Assembly: GCA_027577595.1 (NCBI GenBank)
Contig: JANBRJ010000004.1
Span: forward strand, 330,937-394,936
Source: Coemansia sp. RSA 487
Taxonomy: Eukaryota; Kickxellomycota; Kickxellomycetes; Kickxellales; Kickxellaceae
Direction of reading: 5' to 3'
Length of the DNA stretch: 64,000 nucleotides
Shown in pieces: positions 38,923-48,027 of the stretch (position 1 is the first letter of the stretch; each line of letters begins with the position of its first letter). The notes under the pieces were generated by a model, which was given only the letters and a program-made list of their open reading frames with translations, made no database searches and was not told the origin of the DNA. The position numbers and the translations under genes were made by a program.

Positions 38923-40134
38923 TTATGGTGTTATGTCCAGCAGAATGCTATCAATGACCTGAAGGCCACGCTCGGTGGGTGCTAGATGTTCCAGATCGCC
39001 AGTCGACCGGAGATACCCGTCATGCACGTACTGTCGCACCCGTTCCATGCACAGGTATTCTGCCAACGACTGCATGCCAGATACATTACTGCTGCTGCTG
39101 CTGCTGTGCATAAACCGCTCGTTGGACAGTCCATCTAACATGCGCAGACCGAACACCACAGCTTCCTGCCTTGCCTCTACATTGTCTATAGTCTCTATTT
39201 TCCCTGTGCCGTGCCCACGCTCCATGCAGTTTTGCGCCCATCGCCGAATGTCAGGGATGCGCACGGAGCGGAGGCGCTGTCCGCTCGTGGGATCGGTGAA
39301 CCGTGAGTGTGCGCTTGGCCCGATCCCCACCCACTGCCTCCCCTGCCAGTATCCCTTGTTGTGGATGCTCTGCGATCGACTGGACGCAGCGTAGTTGGAG
39401 ACCTCATAGTGATTGAACCCCCGTGCTCTGCACATCTCGACCGCAGCCTCGTACATTTGCGCCTGCGCATCGTCAGCGGGCAACAAGACGCGCTGTGCAT
39501 TCAGATCACGGAAGAGCGGCGTCCCAGGCTCCACAGTGAGCTGATAGAGCGACAAATGACTATCCGCATGGCCCAACACCGTCTCAAGCTCCCGCTGCCA
39601 CCCGTGAACCGTCTGGCCCTCAAACCCAAACATCATATCGCAGCTCACGCGCCCAGGAAACAGTGACTTTGCCCGATCGACAGCAGTCAGGCCCTCTGCT
39701 CCAGTATGAAGACGACCCATTCTCCTCAGAACATTGTCATCAAGCGTCTGGATCCCTATTGAGTATCGAGTGATGCCCGCAGCCTTGAACGCCGCCATCT
39801 TATCAACTTCTGCAGACGTCGGATTCGACTCAAGCGTGATCTCGGCATCACTGGCAAGCGGAACCAGCTCGTTGGCATGTTCGATTATTTGTGCAATGTG
39901 CTCTGGTCGTGCAAGCGAGGGTGTGCCTCCGCCAAAGTATATGCTGCGGAGCTCCTTGTTCTTGTGCGGAGCCAGCGATGTCTTCAGCTCTGTCAACAGT
40001 GCGTTGGCTATGTGGGCATGATCTACGCCGCCTGAGGGCACCCGCGCCTTGGAGAACGCACAAAATTTGCAGAGAAACGAACAGTATGGCCAGTGCACGT
40101 AGAGCGATAAAGGGACTCTTGTAGATGATGCCAT
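38923..40134 (-). CDS. hemW: HemW/RSAD1-like radical SAM protein
   Basis: 403-aa radical SAM protein. The [4Fe-4S] motif CxxxCxxC appears as Cys18, Cys22, Cys25 in HWPYCSFLCKFCAF, next to the HemN/HemW start YVHWPYC. The SAM-binding glycines follow in SIYFGGGTPSLA. ITLESNPTS, RYSIGIQTLDDNVLRRMGR, SCDMMFGFEGQT and the tail element HYEVSNYA belong to HemW. HemW binds haem and is thought to be a haem chaperone rather than a coproporphyrinogen oxidase; the eukaryotic homologue RSAD1 is mitochondrial. HemN's additional N-terminal region is absent, supporting HemW. The ATG at 40134 fits the family start. Single exon. Confidence 0.9.
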   Translation of the reverse strand: MASSTRVPLSLYVHWPYCSFLCKFCAFSKARVPSGGVDHAHIANALLTELKTSLAPHKNKELRSIYFGGGTPSLARPEHIAQIIEHANELVPLASDAEITLESNPTSAEVDKMAAFKAAGITRYSIGIQTLDDNVLRRMGRLHTGAEGLTAVDRAKSLFPGRVSCDMMFGFEGQTVHGWQRELETVLGHADSHLSLYQLTVEPGTPLFRDLNAQRVLLPADDAQAQMYEAAVEMCRARGFNHYEVSNYAASSRSQSIHNKGYWQGRQWVGIGPSAHSRFTDPTSGQRLRSVRIPDIRRWAQNCMERGHGTGKIETIDNVEARQEAVVFGLRMLDGLSNERFMHSSSSSSNVSGMQSLAEYLCMERVRQYVHDGYLRSTGDLEHLAPTERGLQVIDSILLDITP

Positions 40135-40362
40135 GGCATGCGTGACAAAACGGAATAAAAAACTGGGGCTGAAAGGTATCTACAAACCGAAAAGGGAGCA
40201 AGAACAGATCGGCTAAAGTCGATGATGATCGGTCAAAAAAAGCTTACATCAGTTTGAAAACCGGTAAGCAGTAACGGTTGTGGGGTGTGTGGTGGCAATG
40301 GAAACCCAATTTAGTGTGGCCTTTGCTCTTTAAAAAAAGATAAAAAGTGTTTCTAGTAGTAG

Positions 40363-41316
40363 TTACTTTTTGCTTGGGTAGTCGTAGATTCCTTTTCCAG
40401 ACTTGACACCGAGCCATCCAGCATCAACGTACTTTTGCAGCAGCACTGCTGGACGGTACTTGGAGTCGCCTAGCTCCCTGTGCAAGACCTGCATGATTGC
40501 AAGACACGTATCTAGACCGATAAAGTCGGCGAGCGTCAGTGGGCCCATCGGGTTGTTGGTTCCAAGCTTCATGGTGGTGTCAATGTCCTCCTTGGTGGCG
40601 ATCCCCTCTTGCAGGGCGATGAGCGCTTCGTTGATGTACGGCATCAGCAGGCGATTGGCAATGAAGCCTGGCACATCCTGCGACATCGTCGTGGTCTTGC
40701 CCATCCTATGCGCCAGCGCCAGCGTCGTGTCTAGCGTGGCCTTGGACGACTGCAAGCCTGGGATGATCTCCACAAGCTTCATCACGGGAACTGGGTTCAT
40801 GAAATGCATCCCGATGACGTTCTCGGGTCTCTTTGCCGCCGATGCGATCTTGGTTATGCTGATCGACGATGTGTTAGTAGCAAGGATCGCGGTTTCCGGC
40901 AGCCGTTCCGAAAGCTCTGCAAAGAGCTTGCGCTTGAGGTCGGCGTTCTCGGACACCGCCTCGACCACAAAGTCTGCCGTGCTCATTGCTGCTATACTGG
41001 ACGCTGTGGTGATGCGCGCCTTGACGTCGGTGCGCTCCTCTTCAGTGCATCTGCCCTTGGTCACGTCTTTGACGAGCAGCTTGTCCAGAAACGCCAGCCC
41101 CTTGGCGAGCTGTGCGGGGCTGCTGTCAATGAACTGCACATTGAGGTTGGCGGAGCGTGCAGCTACCAGACCAATGCCGATGCCCATTTGCCCAGCGCCG
41201 ACGACGCACAGGCTCTTGACGTTTGCAGCAGCGCTTGTCATGAAACGCGATCCGAAAGACCTGGTACCAAGGGTTCTACAAGTAGTGTATGTATTAAGAA
41301 GCCACATAGAGTACAT
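40363..41316 (-). CDS. HADH: 3-hydroxyacyl-CoA dehydrogenase (mitochondrial type)
   Basis: 317-aa NAD-dependent dehydrogenase of fatty-acid beta-oxidation, converting (S)-3-hydroxyacyl-CoA to 3-ketoacyl-CoA. The first 30 residues are basic and hydroxylated (CRTLGTRSFGSRFMTS), a plausible mitochondrial presequence. The Rossmann motif is VVGAGQMGIGIG. The catalytic His lies in GMHFMNPVPVMKLVEIIPG, with the partner Glu 12 residues on, as in human HADH; Ser in NTSSIS and Asn in GFIANRLLMPYINEA are also present. The C-terminal domain has GTNNPMGPLTLADFIGLDTC and closes KSGKGIYDYP. Single exon; the ATG at 41316 is used, with an in-frame ATG three codons later as an alternative. Confidence 0.95.
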   Translation of the reverse strand: MYSMWLLNTYTTCRTLGTRSFGSRFMTSAAANVKSLCVVGAGQMGIGIGLVAARSANLNVQFIDSSPAQLAKGLAFLDKLLVKDVTKGRCTEEERTDVKARITTASSIAAMSTADFVVEAVSENADLKRKLFAELSERLPETAILATNTSSISITKIASAAKRPENVIGMHFMNPVPVMKLVEIIPGLQSSKATLDTTLALAHRMGKTTTMSQDVPGFIANRLLMPYINEALIALQEGIATKEDIDTTMKLGTNNPMGPLTLADFIGLDTCLAIMQVLHRELGDSKYRPAVLLQKYVDAGWLGVKSGKGIYDYPSKK

Positions 41317-41489
41317 ATTTCAAACACAAACCAGAGGCGAATAAAAGGGTGCAGTATAAAAACTTTTGAAGAAGCAAAAGAGGTCACTGCCGTTTTGAAA
41401 GATTGTAAAGACTCTTAAACTTGAGAACGCAAAACCACCGTGGGAATTTCAAAAAAAAAAACCATGAGCCAAATGCATCAGACATCTTT

Positions 41490-43955
41490 TTACAGGAGAT
41501 AAGGCAGCAACGGCGTATAGGTGACTTGTGAATACAGTGTTACCGCCAACCCGTCGTCTTCGGTGCACAATCCAGCCGCTGTAGCTGCCTCGCTGAGACT
41601 TGCTACTTCCTCAAATATCTCTGCTACGCTGCGTGCAAGCCCAAAGACAAATGCCACGCACGCATGTTTGACAACGTCCTTGGTTTTGTCACTAACCAGC
41701 TGCTTTTCGTTGCGGCGGCTGTCGGATGCTGGCTGCACAGGTATCGTCGAGTCGTCAAGAACAGAGGCACACAGTCTGGCCAGTGCACATGATATATGCG
41801 AAAGCTCGCTTTCCAGTACAATCGACCCCATCGTCAGCAGCGTAAGAACCTCAGCGCTGTCACTGTCCTTCATTCTAGCGCTGTCGCCAGCTAGCACCAG
41901 TATCCTCAGCGTGTGAAGGGAGTCGCGGAACGAGTGCAAAAGCTGCGCCAGAAGCGGATACTGTAAAAGCCCGACCGGCGAGACGCGGTATTGCCCAAAA
42001 AACGCGGACGGGTTGCCAGCAAGGTTGGCATCGAATCCATCTGGTGGAAGTGCCAATGACGGGCGGGTCGACACAGCCAATTGCTCCCATGTTTGCCGAG
42101 CCTTTTCTGCGCTCGCTGATATCTTTCTTCCCTTCGAATCCTTGGACGACAAGCTCAGCGCGCTTTCTCTCAGCTCCGACAAATTGCGGCACGCCTCTGC
42201 AGCAGCTTCTTCGACTCCGTACACTATGCTGGCGAACGCACGTTCACCAAGCCGTTGCTCGAGAAACGGCGTCACAAAGTCAACGTTGCTCCGGGACAGC
42301 TTTTGCGCATGTGTGGCGACAAGCAATTGGAGGTTCGATATACCAGATGCGTCGGTGAGAAGATCGAAAATCGGGAGCGTGCTCGAAAGGAAGCGTCTGG
42401 AGCTGAATATAGCCAGGTCAGTGAGCGGATCGGTGGCCAGCTCGTTGGTATTTAGGCCACCAGGCGATTCGGCCAACTGGTTACGGGCAAAAAGCGTCCT
42501 GTAGTGCATGTCTGCCTCGGCCAGCCACGACAGGTACGCGTTGATCAGCTTTTCCAGGTACGCAGAGACCTCGGCAGACGACGTACTATTCTTTTCTGGC
42601 ATATGCGACAGACGAGACATTTCAGGAGAAAACGACATTAGGCAAGCTGGACCAGAGACCTCCCCTTGCGTGTCTGCGCCATCTGCGTTTAGATCCGCGG
42701 TGCTGGCGAAGACAACGGCAGGTGCAAATCCACACAGCGTCTCGGCCGTCTGCAACCACGCCTGCCACCTAGACCGCAGGTAAAGCAGCCGCAGCTCGGC
42801 CTCTGTGAACATTCCAACGCTGCGCAGAATAGCCACGATCTTTGCTATCTGCGATAGTCGCTTTATAGATTTCTCATACCCATCGTCACTGCTCTCAACG
42901 CCAGCAGCGCTGCCACCAGAGTCGTCGATGCCAAGTCCAGAAGCATAAGCTGTTTGCTTCTTGCCGCCCTGCACAGAGCCCGACGTCGCCAGTCGCGTGT
43001 ATCCAAGCTCCCGACACAAGTCAGCCACCATGTTCTCAAATTCTGCGTGCACCTGGCGCTGAATGGAACCGACAAACCCAATCAGTTGCTCTTTGGACGC
43101 CGGCGAAACTGCAGCAATTCCCTCTAACCCGAGTGATCCAGGCAAGGCGCCCACGCCATCACGGATGTCGCGGACCAGCCGATCGCCTGTTACACGCACA
43201 TGCTCTGCAATCTCGACAGCCTCCTCATAGTATCCACCGGCGACGCACATCCGCATTACTCGTGGCAGCTCAACAATGCGTGTGATGATGTCCTGCTTGT
43301 CGAGTACGCGCTGGATGACTTTGGTGCGCTGGTCCAAGTGCGACATCTCGGCGGAAAACGACTCACACGCCGTTTCGAGCCGCGAGAGCGCTTCTTGCGC
43401 CTCATTAAGACTTGCGCCAATGGCCTCTGTCGCCAGCGATGCTGCTTTGCCTGTTTCATAGACAACATTGAATATGCGCAGATCGCCGTCGTCAGGGCTG
43501 GCGGTCCTGTAAAGCCCTGTCGTCTTGGCAGCAGCATCGTCACTAGCGTTTCCATCCTCGCTCTCCAGTTCAGATCTATCGACCTGCCGTGCTAACTGGT
43601 GCGTTGACTGTCTCTGTGTTTCTATACTTTCGCTTCGCCGCAAAGCAGCACCTTTCTGTGTATTTGTTGTTTCATTGAGAAGCAGCATCGTCAGCTCATT
43701 TGAAATCCGCTGCAAATCGTTTTGAAGCAGCGTGGGCTCTATCTTTAGCGAGGGTAGCGGTAGTCCTGTGAGGTACTTCAAGTATCGAGCGAGATTCTCT
43801 TCGGCTTCAAGTCCCGCATGGTCGCTTTCTTCGTTCATCAGCTCTGGAAACAGCCGCCGGCACAATTGCATGTACTCTGGGAGGTCGGCATCGTCAATGG
43901 ACTGGCTTCCACGGTAAATGGACGAGCCGTAGAGGCTCTCATTCTCGGCTTTCAT
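41490..43955 (-). CDS. COG8: Conserved oligomeric Golgi complex subunit 8
   Basis: 821-aa subunit of the COG tethering complex for retrograde intra-Golgi transport. The N-terminal third has the Cog8 pattern: ENLARYLKYLTGLPLPSLKI, EPTLLQNDLQRISNELTMLL, a coiled region (LNEAQEALSRLETACESFSA), then VIQRVLDKQDIITRIVELPR and VMRMCVAGGYYEEAVEIAEH, the hallmark Cog8 helix pair. Further on, IAKIVAILRSVGMFTEAELR, LLYLRSRWQAW and YLSWLAEADMHYR match the Dor1-like core. Low-complexity inserts make it longer than yeast Cog8. The ATG at 43955 (MKAENESLYG) is used, nine codons inside the open frame. It is divergent from the OCIA-like gene, 251 bp apart. Confidence 0.87.
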   Translation of the reverse strand: MKAENESLYGSSIYRGSQSIDDADLPEYMQLCRRLFPELMNEESDHAGLEAEENLARYLKYLTGLPLPSLKIEPTLLQNDLQRISNELTMLLLNETTNTQKGAALRRSESIETQRQSTHQLARQVDRSELESEDGNASDDAAAKTTGLYRTASPDDGDLRIFNVVYETGKAASLATEAIGASLNEAQEALSRLETACESFSAEMSHLDQRTKVIQRVLDKQDIITRIVELPRVMRMCVAGGYYEEAVEIAEHVRVTGDRLVRDIRDGVGALPGSLGLEGIAAVSPASKEQLIGFVGSIQRQVHAEFENMVADLCRELGYTRLATSGSVQGGKKQTAYASGLGIDDSGGSAAGVESSDDGYEKSIKRLSQIAKIVAILRSVGMFTEAELRLLYLRSRWQAWLQTAETLCGFAPAVVFASTADLNADGADTQGEVSGPACLMSFSPEMSRLSHMPEKNSTSSAEVSAYLEKLINAYLSWLAEADMHYRTLFARNQLAESPGGLNTNELATDPLTDLAIFSSRRFLSSTLPIFDLLTDASGISNLQLLVATHAQKLSRSNVDFVTPFLEQRLGERAFASIVYGVEEAAAEACRNLSELRESALSLSSKDSKGRKISASAEKARQTWEQLAVSTRPSLALPPDGFDANLAGNPSAFFGQYRVSPVGLLQYPLLAQLLHSFRDSLHTLRILVLAGDSARMKDSDSAEVLTLLTMGSIVLESELSHISCALARLCASVLDDSTIPVQPASDSRRNEKQLVSDKTKDVVKHACVAFVFGLARSVAEIFEEVASLSEAATAAGLCTEDDGLAVTLYSQVTYTPLLPYLL

Positions 43956-44206
43956 TTTATTGCAAGTAGACAAAATAAACAAAGACGAGAGAAGAAAGAA
44001 CTGCCTTTTGTGAATGATCCAGGATTAGGGAGAGAAAAAAAAAAAAGAAAACATGGACTCCAGAACGCAAATATAAAGGCTTCAACTTTCTTATCTTTGA
44101 ATTCTTTTTACATTTAGCTAAAGAGCAGCATAATCCGTGTTGTAGTCTTCAATCCAGCCTCCTGAAAGTTATTTATATTTCAACAACTCGTACTTTAAAA
44201 GACAAA

Positions 44207-45151
44207 ATGTCAACGCCCTTGGACGTGATAACACAGCAGGCCAAGAAGGGCAACCTTACTGAACAAGAAGTCAATGTGCTTGAACAGGCACGCCGCCAGG
44301 TGCTATTGAACAGGGTCTTGGGCTTTGCTTCAGGGATAGGCATGGGATTCTATCTGTCGCGCAAGACAAGGTCCATATGGGCACGAGGATTGATGGTAAT
44401 GTTTTCGGGCTTGTTTGTTGGAAGCATCAGTACAACGTACGCGTCCTACGTGACAATTCGCGATATCAGCGACAAAACAAAGTACCCACATATAGCGGCC
44501 GCCATAAGCGATATTTCGGACGAGATTTATCGCTCCCGGGGCATCGATCCTAGACATCCTGAGCGCAGCCGCCCTGGAGCTGCTCATCGCGTGCAGAACC
44601 TTAAGAACCTGCCTCCATCGATGACGCCCGAGGAAAAGGAAGTCGCGAATGCGGGTGGATTCGCTGCCGACGAAGATGCTAGTTTGTCAGAAGCTGCGCT
44701 GGATCAGAAGGAGCATCAGCAGATGGAATTTGGCAACCCCAGTTTGCAGCATAGGGTTGAGAAATCGAACGATCAACCCCAGTATCGTGTGGGTGACGCT
44801 GGTACGAACAGCGAGTCCGCATGGGATTCTATCCGCGCAACCAATGGATCTCAGGCGAATGCCTGGGACAGAGTGCGCAAACAGAACTTCCCACAACAGC
44901 AACAACAACAGCAACAACAACAGCAACAGCAACAGCAGCGGTCGGCAAATCAGACGGCGCAGAGATTCGAAGACTCGTGGGATAAAATGTACCAAAACGA
45001 AAGCAACCTGTATACCAGTGACAGTAGCTCCGGGTTCGGTTCCTCGTCCCCTCTGGGTAGTGAGGATTTTCCGAGATCGCGCGAAGACTTTGAGAGAGAC
45101 TCGCGCAAATCGAATAGCAAATACGGTGGTGGCTCTGCCTTCTCTTCATAG
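44207..45151 (+). CDS. OCIA-domain-like protein with poly-Gln tail
   Basis: 314-aa protein. Residues 15-90 resemble the OCIA domain of animal OCIAD1/2: LTEQEVNVLEQARRQVLLNR, two hydrophobic stretches (VLGFASGIGMGFYLS and LMVMFSGLFVGSISTTY), then a short conserved turn. OCIA proteins sit in mitochondrial and endosomal membranes, where OCIAD1 affects respiratory complex assembly. The match is by eye and is moderate. The rest is hydrophilic and probably disordered. It contains repeated SAWDSIR / NAWDRVR / DSWDKMY motifs (three copies, at about residues 205, 220 and 258) and a poly-Gln tract of about 16 residues (44895-44940). The Trp motifs may be short binding repeats. Confidence 0.55.
   Translation: MSTPLDVITQQAKKGNLTEQEVNVLEQARRQVLLNRVLGFASGIGMGFYLSRKTRSIWARGLMVMFSGLFVGSISTTYASYVTIRDISDKTKYPHIAAAISDISDEIYRSRGIDPRHPERSRPGAAHRVQNLKNLPPSMTPEEKEVANAGGFAADEDASLSEAALDQKEHQQMEFGNPSLQHRVEKSNDQPQYRVGDAGTNSESAWDSIRATNGSQANAWDRVRKQNFPQQQQQQQQQQQQQQQRSANQTAQRFEDSWDKMYQNESNLYTSDSSSGFGSSSPLGSEDFPRSREDFERDSRKSNSKYGGGSAFSS
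44895..44940 (+). repeat. CAA/CAG tract encoding poly-Gln
   Basis: About 15 consecutive CAA/CAG codons inside the OCIA-like gene. Confidence 0.9.
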
Positions 45152-45472
45152 TTTTGTGTACCGTGTTTATTCCTTAATAGAATCGCAAATATTACTCTGC
45201 ATTGGTGCGTTAAATATCAGAGGAAATTGCAGCTCTTTTTGATGTTGGTCAGATGACGTAGCGTTTACTCTCCATATCTTGCGGATTGGACTGTCATTTA
45301 TTCGTGCAGGTATAAGCTGCGAAGCTTTGTTGGAATAAAAAAAGGTTGAAAAATCGAAATCAGAATAGAGCCTTTCTTTTCTAGATATCAGTTCACTTTT
45401 ACTTTTATTTCCCCAACATAGTATTTTATATTTGTATTCTATCCGTGAACTGGCTGGAGAGCATTAGCGGTT
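45152..45472. other. Intergenic spacer
   Basis: 321 bp between two plus-strand genes, with no gene seen. A T/C-rich stretch at about 45376-45410 precedes the RING gene. Confidence 0.4.
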
Positions 45473-46612
45473 ATGGACCAAAATAATACACTGCAGGAAC
45501 AGCAGACAGACCAACCGCCCGAAGTGTTGCCTGGTCAGCAAATACCCGAACTAAACACCTTGAATCCTCCATTAAACCATCGAACCCAAGACCTCTCAGC
45601 GCGCGCAGAAAATCTGGAAATTCTGGAGTCGCGGACGCGAAGTGCGACAGATCAGCCAGGGTTCTCAAGCTCTGAAGGACAGCAGTTCTATAGCGACTTG
45701 ATTTTGGAAGAGGACGACGACGAAATCATAATAGGCCTTGACGGGAACTACGGTGGGAACGACGAGTCGGAGGAGTCCTCCGATGATAGCACAGGCGACG
45801 ATACAAGCGACGAGAGCGATGGTTTGGCATCTAGAAATGAGCCCTACAATACTGATGGCCATCATACACCGCCACAGCCATACCATGATATCGGTAGTCT
45901 TGACCCGTTGACTATCAGCGATGATGCGCCAGACCCGCAGTCCGAGTTTTCGAGAGGTATCGGGGAGCGCGTGTCATCTTCGGAAGATGTCGACGAGTAT
46001 ATTGCGATTAATACTCAGCTAAGCCCGCAGATTCACAGAAGAGCAGATCCTTCTCGAGTGGCCAACAGCAACGGGAACACCATATCATTAGATAGTTCCT
46101 CGTCATCATCTAGTGATAGAAATGGCAGGATGGTTACAGCAGTAACAGCGACGGTAGCAGCAGCAGCAGCAGCAGAAAAACGACGTCATTCGAGGCGTGA
46201 ATCGGCCACAAACGGATCACAGACAGGCGCTAACAAGCGCCGGCGACAATCCCGCCTTCCGGTAATTGCAGAGGACGATGGTATAGCAGCAGGTACATCG
46301 ATGCTCTCGGTCCCAACTGACACTGCTGTTAGGCCAAATGGGCTTGAGGGCAACCGTGGACTGCGACCACGCATTATGTTCAAGTGTGCGGTGTGCTTGG
46401 ATGTCCCAGACCCAGCAGTGTTCATCCACCCGTGCGGCCATGTCTTTTGCGAGGGATGTGCGCAGGGTGCTGTGCAGACAACCAGGCGGTGCCCTGTTTG
46501 CCGCCACCACATGCGCCAAAAGGACATACATGTACTGCAGTTCCGTATTGCAAGGGTTGGCCGAGCGAAAAGCAAAGCGCAGCCGTGTGATGAAGAAAGT
46601 CGTACAAATTAA
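45473..46612 (+). CDS. RING ubiquitin ligase, Slx8/RNF4-like (candidate STUbL)
   Basis: 379-aa protein with a C-terminal C3HC4 RING at about residues 305-345: FKCAVCLDVPDPAVFIHPCG, HVFCEGC, RRCPVCR, all ligands present. The sequence and the C-terminal position resemble Slx8 and Rfp-type SUMO-targeted ubiquitin ligases. The long N-terminus is acidic and Ser-rich and holds hydrophobic patches beside acidic or Ser runs that fit SUMO-interacting motifs: DDDEIIIGLDG (about residue 80), DEYIAIN (about 173) and NTISLDSSSS (about 200). A basic patch (KRRRQSR) precedes the RING and could be a nuclear signal. RING assignment is certain; STUbL function is inference from layout. Single exon. Confidence 0.8.
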   Translation: MDQNNTLQEQQTDQPPEVLPGQQIPELNTLNPPLNHRTQDLSARAENLEILESRTRSATDQPGFSSSEGQQFYSDLILEEDDDEIIIGLDGNYGGNDESEESSDDSTGDDTSDESDGLASRNEPYNTDGHHTPPQPYHDIGSLDPLTISDDAPDPQSEFSRGIGERVSSSEDVDEYIAINTQLSPQIHRRADPSRVANSNGNTISLDSSSSSSSDRNGRMVTAVTATVAAAAAAEKRRHSRRESATNGSQTGANKRRRQSRLPVIAEDDGIAAGTSMLSVPTDTAVRPNGLEGNRGLRPRIMFKCAVCLDVPDPAVFIHPCGHVFCEGCAQGAVQTTRRCPVCRHHMRQKDIHVLQFRIARVGRAKSKAQPCDEESRTN

Positions 46613-46764
46613 GGCAGATAGTAAGGGGCTGCAGCTGCTGTACTTCTGTTTTCGTGGGTTTCTTTGTCGTCCGCCCCTTTTCCCTTTTATTGGTATTTTT
46701 CACATTGTATAGAATTTATATTCAACATTTGCTGTTTTTTATTTCTACCTTCAACTAATTGAAA

Positions 46765-47880
46765 ATGGTAAGCAATTTCAAATAAGCGCGAGGTTATCTT
46801 CCTTATCTCTTGCATGCCGCAATCAGTATACTTTTTTTTTTGCTAAACGACAAGCGGTGTGCCAAACATGAGGCAACATTGTAGCACGGACGACGACGCC
46901 AGGCAGCCAAGGAGCCCACAGTCGACGAAAAGGAGCAGAATCGGCAGCGTGTGGAAAAGTACTGTGCGCTGAATGAACTTGTAATGCAAAACAAGGCGCA
47001 AAGCGTGTACACACACGAGGCTCTCGAAGCAACGCAACGGCTGCTGGAGCTCAACACGGAATTGCACACGGTATGGAACTATCGGCGCGAGATATTCGTA
47101 CGTCTGGCCGAGTGGCAGGATACGGACCAGCGACAAGCGATTCTGGAAAAAGAACTGGCATTCTTGCTGGAAATCATCCTGAAGAACATAAAGAGCTACT
47201 GGATGTGGTTCCACCGCGTGTGGGCTCTCGTGTCGTTGCCGATGCCCGCATGGGAACGCGAGCTCGCGCTGGTCGCCAAGATGCTCTCGCATGATGCACG
47301 CAACTACCATGGCTGGGACTACCGGCGGTTCGTGGTTGCACGGCTGAAGGAGTCGCTGGATACGGAGACGCAGCGGGATGAGGTAGATGCACGCGAATTT
47401 GCGTTCACGACAGAGCAGATCAACAAGGACTGTGCGAACCACTCGGCATGGCACAACAGAACCAAGCTTCTCCCGGCCATCATGCGCAAAGCTGGTGGGG
47501 ACGCGGAGCAGCAGGCTGTGCTGAAGAAAGAGTTTTACATGATCCTCAATGCTATATACACTGATCCAGACGACCAGAACGGGTGGCTGTACTACGATTG
47601 GCTCCTGGATACCCAAAAGGATGAGCACGAGAAAATAAAGCTGCTGCAGGACAAGGTGGCGGCAATCCGTGAGCTCTTGGACTTGGAAGAAGACAGCAAA
47701 CGGCCGATGATTGAGCTTGTCGGAACGCTTGTTGCGCTGGAGAGTATAGCGCCTAACTTGGTGAGCAACGAGGAGAAGAAAAAATGCTTGGCCACGCTCC
47801 AGAGGCTAGAGAAAATCGACACGTACCATGTTGGCAGATACAGAGATATGAGCAACGACCTAGACAAGCGCTGGGCATAA
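46765..47880 (+). CDS. BET4: Rab geranylgeranyltransferase alpha subunit (first coding exon = ATG only)
   Basis: 332-aa alpha subunit of GGTase-II, which prenylates Rab GTPases with Bet2 and the escort protein. The plus-strand reading frame has a stop at 46882-46884, immediately before HGRRRQAAKEPTVDEKEQ. The family N-terminus is MHGRxK, so the Met must come from an upstream exon. ATG at 46765-46767 is followed directly by GTAAGC, and TAG at 46882-46884 is the acceptor; joining them gives MHGRRR exactly. Five prenyltransferase alpha repeats follow: TVWNYRREIF, SYWMWFHRVW, NYHGWDYRRF, NHSAWHNRTK and QNGWLYYDWL. A GTG at 46951 in the same frame is internal, not the start. Confidence 0.93.
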
Positions 47881-48027
47881 TGCAACTAAGCAATATCGTC
47901 ATAACTATTAGCTGTAGTCGCCGTTTTATTTTTATTTTTGGTATGCCGCATGCCATGCAATTTTTTTAATTTAGAAACAATAGATGGGACGGTTTTGCAT
48001 CCTAAAGCGAAGAATAAAAGAAAAAGG

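Noticed and set aside
36325-41316. ABCD transporter and hydroxyacyl-CoA dehydrogenase as a beta-oxidation cluster
   Set aside because: They are separated by a HemW-like gene, the dehydrogenase looks mitochondrial, and housekeeping genes surround them; proximity is probably accidental.
40403-41344. 313-codon open frame antisense to the hydroxyacyl-CoA dehydrogenase
   Set aside because: The sense strand has full catalytic motifs; the antisense product has no recognisable domain.
46951-47880. BET4 start at the GTG at 46951
   Set aside because: Conserved residues of the family N-terminus lie upstream in the same frame and are reached by splicing from the ATG at 46765.
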